From positions 1-64,000 of the forward strand of contig PAKZ01000025.1 of the NCBI GenBank assembly GCA_002706335.1: a stretch of DNA of 64,000 bases, read 5' to 3'. Made by a program: the position numbers and the translations under genes. The number at the start of each line of letters is the position of its first letter. Position 1 is the stretch's first letter. Shown piece after piece: positions 59,430 through 64,000 of this stretch. The DNA is from Ahrensia sp. Its GTDB lineage: Bacteria; Pseudomonadota; Alphaproteobacteria; Rhizobiales; Rhizobiaceae. The notes beneath the pieces were generated by a model. It was not told where the DNA came from. It did no database searches and saw only the letters and a program-made list of their open reading frames with translations.

Positions 59430-60968
59430 TTACGACGCCAAGGCTGGGGCAACGGCTTTGGCGGGCCGTTGCAGGATCATGATGATCGGCAGCATCAGGA
59501 AGGCCGCCAGGCCGGTCAGCCAGAACGCATCCTGGAAGGCGAGCATGCTGGCCTGGATCTGAACCTGCTCCGCCAGTTTCGCCGCACCCGCGGGCGAGGA
59601 GGGCTCGAGACCGAGCGGGGCGAGGTATTCGCGCGCCGCTGCACTGAATGGAGTGATACCGGTGGAGAGCGTTTCGTAATGGAACTGCATCCGGCTCGCG
59701 ATCTGCCAGCCGACCAGGGCAATGCCGACAGAAGAGCCGAGCGACCGTGTTACCCCGTAGATGCCCGACGCTTCGTCCTGCTTGTCCGGTCCTATGTTCT
59801 GAAAAGCAAGCGTGGACATCGGAACGAAGAACAACCCCATGCCAAGACCCGATACGATACCGGGCCACGAGAGATCCCAGAAACCTGCGCTGAGATCGAG
59901 AAGTCCCAACATGATATTGCCCGAACCGGTCAGGACAAGTCCCAATGCGAGCAGCATTCGCGGATCGTAGCGGTTTACCAGGACGGCGCCTGTCAGAACC
60001 ATCGACGCACCGGAGGCGATGCCGCGCGGAATGAAAAGAAAGCCTGCATCCAGAACCGGATACCCCAGAAGCCCCTGCACGAAGAGAGGCAGGATCGCGA
60101 TTGAGCCGAACATCGCAACGCCGAAACCCATGATGGCGACATTGGCACCGGCGAAACTGCGATCCTTGAAGACCGAAAAGTCGAAGATGTTGTCACGTTT
60201 GCCATAACCCCGGACGACAAAGGTGGTCCCGCAAACGAGAAGCGACAGCGCCGCGACCTGAATCGCCTTGGACGCAAACCAGTCCCATGTTTCGCCAAGA
60301 TCCAGAATCAATTGCAGCGAACCGATGGCGCCAACCATCAGTACAAGACCGATCCAGTCAACCTTGATGCGCTTGGTGTCCTCGCGTTCCATCTCGCCGG
60401 TGAGCATGATCAGCGCGAAGGCGGCAATCGGCAGGTTTACGTAAAAGACCGCCCGCCAGGAAAAGTACTCGGTCAACAGCGCGCCGATGGTAGGGCCCAA
60501 GACAGGAGCGACCACGACTCCGAGGCCGAACAGCGCCATCGCCTGGCCGCGTTTGTCCTTGCTGAAACTGTCGAACAGGATGGATTGGGAGAGCGGTATC
60601 AGGAAGGCGCCGAAGAGACCCTGGCCGAGGCGGCAGGCGACCATGATCTCCACGCTCCAGGACAGGCCGCAGAGCGCAGAAAACCCGGCAAACCCCAGGA
60701 TGGCCGTGGTGATCAGACGACGGCGGCCAACCATGCGGACAAAGAAGCCGGTCAGTGGCATCACCACCACGGAAGCCACTATGTAGCTTGTCAGAATCCA
60801 GACGGTCTGGTCGTTGGTGATCCCGAAAGCCGCCTGGATCTGGGGTAGGGCAACGTTGACAATCGTGCTGTCCAGCACCTCCAGCACGGCCGTGAGAATG
60901 ACGGCAGAGACGATGGTCCAACTAACGGTAGCCCCCGTCTCTTCTGCCCCGGTGTCCAATGTGGACAT
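59430..60968 (-). CDS. emrB: DHA2 family MFS multidrug efflux permease (EmrB type)
   Basis: The protein has 512 residues with about 14 membrane helices. DHA2 signatures are VLDSTIVNVALPQIQAAFGI (motif D1 region), VRMVGRRRLITTAILGFAGF and FGLGVVVAPVLGPTIGALLT (motif C). Its start overlaps the stop of the adaptor gene by one base (TAATG). With EmrA and an outer-membrane factor it would export hydrophobic drugs or aromatic acids. Confidence 0.92.
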   Translation of the reverse strand: MSTLDTGAEETGATVSWTIVSAVILTAVLEVLDSTIVNVALPQIQAAFGITNDQTVWILTSYIVASVVVMPLTGFFVRMVGRRRLITTAILGFAGFSALCGLSWSVEIMVACRLGQGLFGAFLIPLSQSILFDSFSKDKRGQAMALFGLGVVVAPVLGPTIGALLTEYFSWRAVFYVNLPIAAFALIMLTGEMEREDTKRIKVDWIGLVLMVGAIGSLQLILDLGETWDWFASKAIQVAALSLLVCGTTFVVRGYGKRDNIFDFSVFKDRSFAGANVAIMGFGVAMFGSIAILPLFVQGLLGYPVLDAGFLFIPRGIASGASMVLTGAVLVNRYDPRMLLALGLVLTGSGNIMLGLLDLSAGFWDLSWPGIVSGLGMGLFFVPMSTLAFQNIGPDKQDEASGIYGVTRSLGSSVGIALVGWQIASRMQFHYETLSTGITPFSAAAREYLAPLGLEPSSPAGAAKLAEQVQIQASMLAFQDAFWLTGLAAFLMLPIIMILQRPAKAVAPALAS

Positions 60969-62002
60969 TACTTCGCGTCCATCGAGGATGTGTCGACCGT
61001 GACGGTCGTGCTCGCCCCGACCCGTAGTTGCATCGCCGGATCCTCGGGCCGACTTTCAAGGTGAACGCGCACGGGAAACCGCTGGGTGACCTTAACCCAG
61101 TTGCCGGTTGCGTTCTGTGCAGGAAGCAAGGAGAACGCCGCACCTGAGCCCGCGCCGATGCTCTCGACCTTTCCGGACAGCGACAGACCCGGATACATCC
61201 CGATGGCAATCTTGACGGGTTGACCTGGCCGTACGCGGTTCAAATCGGTTTCCTTGAAGTTCGCGTCGATCCACCAATCGCCATCCTCCACGAGCGAGAA
61301 AAGCGGTGCGTTCGGTGTAACCAGGGAGCCGGGGCGCAGATCGATGTTCGCGACCCAGCCGGAAGCGGGAGCGGTCACGCGCGACCGTTCAAGATTGAGA
61401 CGGGCCACTCTCAGGTCGGCAAGAGCCGCTCGAACCGTAGCATTCCCGTCTCCCCGCGTTCCGGCGCGATCTCGGGCCGCATCGGCTGCTGATTGCGCCG
61501 CCTCGACCGCTGCCTGTGCCTGATCGCGCTCCGCGGAGACCTTGTCCATAGCGGATTGCGAGACGTCACCAAGCTTGCGGAGTTTGCTCGTTCTGTCGAA
61601 CTCGACCTGAGCTTCGGTCAACGCGGCTCGCGCGCTATCGAGCTGGGCCTCGGCACCGGACAGACTGGATACAGAAGCTCCGGCAATCTCACGCGCGATT
61701 TCGTATTGGGCCTGAGCCGCCTCAAGCGCCGCCTTGAGATCGTCGGTGTTTATCTGAAACAGGACATCTCCGGCGTTGACGTGCTGGTTCTCGGTGACGG
61801 CGACGCTCGCAACCCGGCCACCGATCTGTGGCGAAATGGTCAGGACATGGGCTTGCAGATAGGCGTCTTCGGTAGAGGGATAGACCTTCTCGTGCTGCCA
61901 CCAGAACCAGAGTCCGACGGCGATCGCAACGATAGCGGCCAGCAGGAAAATTGTCCTGAAATGTTTCATTTTTCCGGCCCCAGGCGGATGAATGTCCCGC
62001 AT
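60968..62002 (-). CDS. emrA: HlyD/EmrA-type membrane fusion protein
   Basis: The protein has about 344 residues: one membrane helix (FRTIFLLAAIVAIAVGLWFW), a biotinyl-lipoyl-like half (TISPQIGGRVASVAVTENQH), a long helical hairpin with repeated alanines (residues about 95-200), the second lipoyl half (RVTAPASGWVANIDLRPGSL) and a barrel domain. ATG 62002 has AGGGGTC six bases upstream; ATG 61969 is an alternative start that removes 11 residues. It links the EmrB permease to the outer membrane. Confidence 0.88.
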   Translation of the reverse strand: MRDIHPPGAGKMKHFRTIFLLAAIVAIAVGLWFWWQHEKVYPSTEDAYLQAHVLTISPQIGGRVASVAVTENQHVNAGDVLFQINTDDLKAALEAAQAQYEIAREIAGASVSSLSGAEAQLDSARAALTEAQVEFDRTSKLRKLGDVSQSAMDKVSAERDQAQAAVEAAQSAADAARDRAGTRGDGNATVRAALADLRVARLNLERSRVTAPASGWVANIDLRPGSLVTPNAPLFSLVEDGDWWIDANFKETDLNRVRPGQPVKIAIGMYPGLSLSGKVESIGAGSGAAFSLLPAQNATGNWVKVTQRFPVRVHLESRPEDPAMQLRVGASTTVTVDTSSMDAK

Positions 62003-62046
62003 GGATGACCCCTGAAACGCAGGTTCATCCATGCGGCTAGTGGAGG

Positions 62047-62199
62047 TTAAATCCCGGAGAAAACGTGAGGATAGAGACCGGCGAGTCCGAAGAGAATGAG
62101 ATAGCCGGCGACCACGTAGTTTAGGATGCGCGGAAAGACGAGGATCAGTCCGCCCGCGATCAACGCCATTAGCGGCTGGAGAAAGACAACTTCGGTCAT
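62047..62199 (-). CDS. DUF3096-like small hydrophobic protein
   Basis: This 50-residue protein is almost one continuous pair of membrane helices (LQPLMALIAGGLILVFPRIL and NYVVAGYLILFGLAGLYP), the pattern of DUF3096 proteins found next to stress genes. Its ATG at 62199 overlaps the stop of the DUF1269 gene in ATGA fashion, which strongly supports translation. The function is unknown. Confidence 0.78.
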   Translation of the reverse strand: MTEVVFLQPLMALIAGGLILVFPRILNYVVAGYLILFGLAGLYPHVFSGI

Positions 62200-62720
62200 T
62201 CGCTTCTCGACGCCTCCGCTCGGATGTGGGCTTCATGCGCCTTGTCGATTTCCTGCCGCAGATGACTTTCGGCATCCGTATCGAGGTTCGTACGCAGCAC
62301 GCGGCCGCCGATTTCACCAAGCCTGTCGATCACCTTGTCCGACGCGTTGGTGCGGACCATCATGAAGAGCGCCGCCTGTCCCGGCTGAAGTATCGTGGAG
62401 ACCTCCTTCATGAACTTGTCGTCGATGCCATAGTCGGTCAGCGCACCCGAAAGAGCGCCTGCGCCAGCGCCGACGGCGACGCCGAGCAGGGGGTTGAAGA
62501 AAATCATCCCGATCAGCAAGCCCCAGAAGGCGCCACCCGCTGCTCCTGCGGTCCACATATTGACCATCTGATTGAGCTTGACGTTGCCGTCTGCGTCGGC
62601 AGTGGCGACGACGGCGTCCGCAACATCGACGAGATATTCGCGCGCCATTTTCATGAGTTCCTTGCGGGCGTCTTCTGCCTGATTGGGCGTGTCATACCCA
62701 ACAACGATGAGTTCAGACAT
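62196..62720 (-). CDS. DUF1269 membrane protein
   Basis: The protein has 174 residues. It starts MSELIVVGYDTPNQAEDARK, followed by a glycine-rich membrane hairpin (GGAFWGLLIGMIFFNPLLGV then AVGAGAGALSGAL) and a DDKFMKEVSTILQPGQAALF segment, the hallmark of DUF1269. An AAGGAG site precedes ATG 62720. Members are often stress-induced and of unknown function. It forms an operon with the DUF3096 gene. Confidence 0.9.
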   Translation of the reverse strand: MSELIVVGYDTPNQAEDARKELMKMAREYLVDVADAVVATADADGNVKLNQMVNMWTAGAAGGAFWGLLIGMIFFNPLLGVAVGAGAGALSGALTDYGIDDKFMKEVSTILQPGQAALFMMVRTNASDKVIDRLGEIGGRVLRTNLDTDAESHLRQEIDKAHEAHIRAEASRSE

Positions 62721-62824
62721 TTTCCATCTCCTTGAGTTTGGATTTCGTTTCCGGTCGAGTTCGAGGCGTCGCACGCGGGTGTGTGAGCTTCCGTGTCCGC
62801 AGCCTCACGACGCCGGAAAACGGT

Positions 62825-63013
62825 TCAGTTCATGTAACAAAAGCCCCAGATATGCCGTCCGAGGGCGATAGGGGTTTCTTCGTTGAGATACATCGAATGC
62901 GAATTGCCGCCTGCGACCGACTCGCGTGCGAGACTGTTCTCGCTCAGCGTCTGGCAGGCGCTGAGCGCACCGCCGTCTTGCCGCTCCAGCACGTTTCGGT
63001 CGGTCCTCGTCAT
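62825..63013 (-). CDS. Hypothetical 62-residue protein
   Basis: A short frame starts at ATG 63013 with AAGGAG nine bases upstream and ends at 62825. The product is polar, has a sequence SMYLNEETPIALGRHIWGFC near its end, and matches no family I recognise. The good ribosome site is the main support. It could be expressed together with the DUF1269 gene 104 bases downstream. Confidence 0.42.
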   Translation of the reverse strand: MTRTDRNVLERQDGGALSACQTLSENSLARESVAGGNSHSMYLNEETPIALGRHIWGFCYMN

Positions 63014-63330
63014 CTTCCGTCTCCTTCATCGACGCGTCGTCGACAAAGAGATAAGAGGCTGGTCCGACATGGGTTTTGCCCGAAGCTTACAATCGCGACA
63101 GATTCGCGGATGATGCCTTTCAGACTATGTGTCGGGGTCAATCCAGTGATCGGTTAAGTGAAGCTCGCGGATCGGATCCACGTTTCGCCATCCAATATCA
63201 GACAGGCGTTTCAACCTGCCGCAGTTTCATGACAATTTCAGCTGGCTTGTGTCGCTTCGCGTCCGTCCCCGGTCGCCCGTCTTCATCGACATAACGGTGC
63301 GCCCGCTTGATGGAGAGGAGCGGGGCGAAC
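63014..63330. other. 317-base gap with no recognisable gene
   Basis: Between the small hypothetical gene and the end of the ROK kinase gene I see no frame with a ribosome site, no operator of the TTAACATGTTAA type and no clear terminator. Confidence 0.4.
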
Positions 63331-64000
63331 TTACACGATCAGGTTTTCGTCTTTCCAGAGACGGAAGCCGCCGTCGAAGGCGAGTGTGTTGTCGCCGCGC
63401 CGGCATTTCGGTGGAAGCTCGTCGAGCTTTTCGACGTTTCCGCCGCCGATGACGACGGAGTCCGGCTCCAGTGCCGCGCAGAGGCGTTCGACGACATCGA
63501 ACACACGCTTGCGCCACTTCTTGTTGCCCTTCTTTTCGCGATACGCCTCGGCGACATAGTGCTCGTAGCTCTTGCCCTCGCGGTAGGGCAAATGGGCAAT
63601 CTCCATTGGCTGGGCGACGTTCTCGACGATCATCGCGGCGCCAAGCCCGGTGCCGAGACCGAGAAACAGCATGCGTCCGCCCTGATAGGAGCCGACGGCC
63701 TGCATCACCGCGTCGTTGACGATCCGCACCGGGCATCCGAAGGCGGAAGCATAGTCAAGTCCGACCCAGCCCTCGCCGAGATTGGCGGGATCGTGAAGCG
63801 GCCTGTCGTGGACAACCGGGCCCGGATAGCCCATCGCGATCACCTCATAGTCCAGGCCCTTCGCCATGGCCTTGACGGCAGCGACCATGTCGGCGCCGCT
63901 CATCGTATTGCCGCTTTCTGCCTTTCTTTCCTCGCCGCCGGCGCTGGAGCGTATCTTCACATGGCTGCCGCCGATATCGATGGCCAGAACTGCGCGATCC
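63331..64000 (-). CDS. ROK family sugar kinase, polyphosphate-glucokinase-like (N-terminus cut by window edge)
   Basis: The frame is open from the right edge to the stop at 63331, giving about 222 residues. It shows the ROK phosphate motif AVLAIDIGGSHVKI, the region GWVGLDYASAFGCPVRIVND with the catalytic aspartate, and FLGLGTGLGAAMIVE. The spacing GEGWVGLDY resembles polyphosphate glucokinases. The expected reaction is phosphorylation of glucose or a related sugar in the cytoplasm, with ATP or polyphosphate as donor. Fewer than ten N-terminal residues are probably missing. Confidence 0.85.
   Translation of the reverse strand, partial: DRAVLAIDIGGSHVKIRSSAGGEERKAESGNTMSGADMVAAVKAMAKGLDYEVIAMGYPGPVVHDRPLHDPANLGEGWVGLDYASAFGCPVRIVNDAVMQAVGSYQGGRMLFLGLGTGLGAAMIVENVAQPMEIAHLPYREGKSYEHYVAEAYREKKGNKKWRKRVFDVVERLCAALEPDSVVIGGGNVEKLDELPPKCRRGDNTLAFDGGFRLWKDENLIV

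Noticed and set aside
1-64000. Mobile elements, integrases, attachment sites, tRNA genes or CRISPR arrays that might explain island transfer.
   Set aside because: None could be recognised; no transposase or integrase-like protein, terminal repeats or regularly spaced repeats were seen, so transfer remains unsupported by direct evidence.

Overview
The window looks like chromosomal DNA from a GC-rich alphaproteobacterium, most likely of the order Hyphomicrobiales (inference). The reasons are several TRAP uptake systems, strong GGAGG-type ribosome binding sites, ATGA-overlapping catabolic operons, and family choices such as a QuiC-type dehydroshikimate dehydratase, PaaI and HdeD proteins and a polyphosphate-glucokinase-like ROK kinase. 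No tRNA, rRNA, insertion sequence, integrase or CRISPR array was seen.

Layout. (1) 1-3.2 kb: a sugar ABC binding protein cut by the left edge and an NAD-dependent epimerase, divergent from a LacI regulator. (2) 3.3-11.1 kb: a LysR gene divergent from a shikimate-type operon: FAD oxidoreductase, TRAP transporter, AroE-like dehydrogenase, dehydroshikimate dehydratase. Its expected product is protocatechuate. (3) 11.5-54.6 kb: a large catabolic island. It holds four GMC alcohol oxidoreductases, two aldehyde dehydrogenases, two CoA ligases (one feruloyl-CoA-synthase-like), a full beta-oxidation operon, two extra crotonases, three DUF3237 proteins, three NTF2/SnoaL-like proteins, an MmgE/PrpD protein, a secreted SMP-30-like protein, an arylmalonate-decarboxylase-like protein, SDR and 3-hydroxyisobutyrate-type dehydrogenases, two further TRAP systems and one dipeptide-type ABC transporter with two binding proteins. 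(4) 54.7-64 kb: a decayed ABC permease marks the island edge. Housekeeping or stress genes follow: HdeD, a two-component pair, cardiolipin synthase, EmrAB-type efflux, DUF3096, DUF1269 and a ROK kinase cut by the right edge.

What ties region 3 (and part of 2) together is a short palindromic operator close to TTAACA|TGTTAA. I find 15 copies from 4.2 to 53.8 kb. Each lies about 22-103 bases upstream of a start codon, and I found none in either flank. The best local candidate for the binding protein is the HpaR-like MarR regulator at 23.1 kb. Together GMC, ALDH, DUF3237, NTF2-like proteins, a feruloyl-CoA-synthase-like ligase and beta-oxidation resemble what is known of lignin-derived dimer and phenylpropanoid catabolism in sphingomonads, but the substrate here is an inference. 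The dispersed, operator-linked regulon is the most notable feature of the window.
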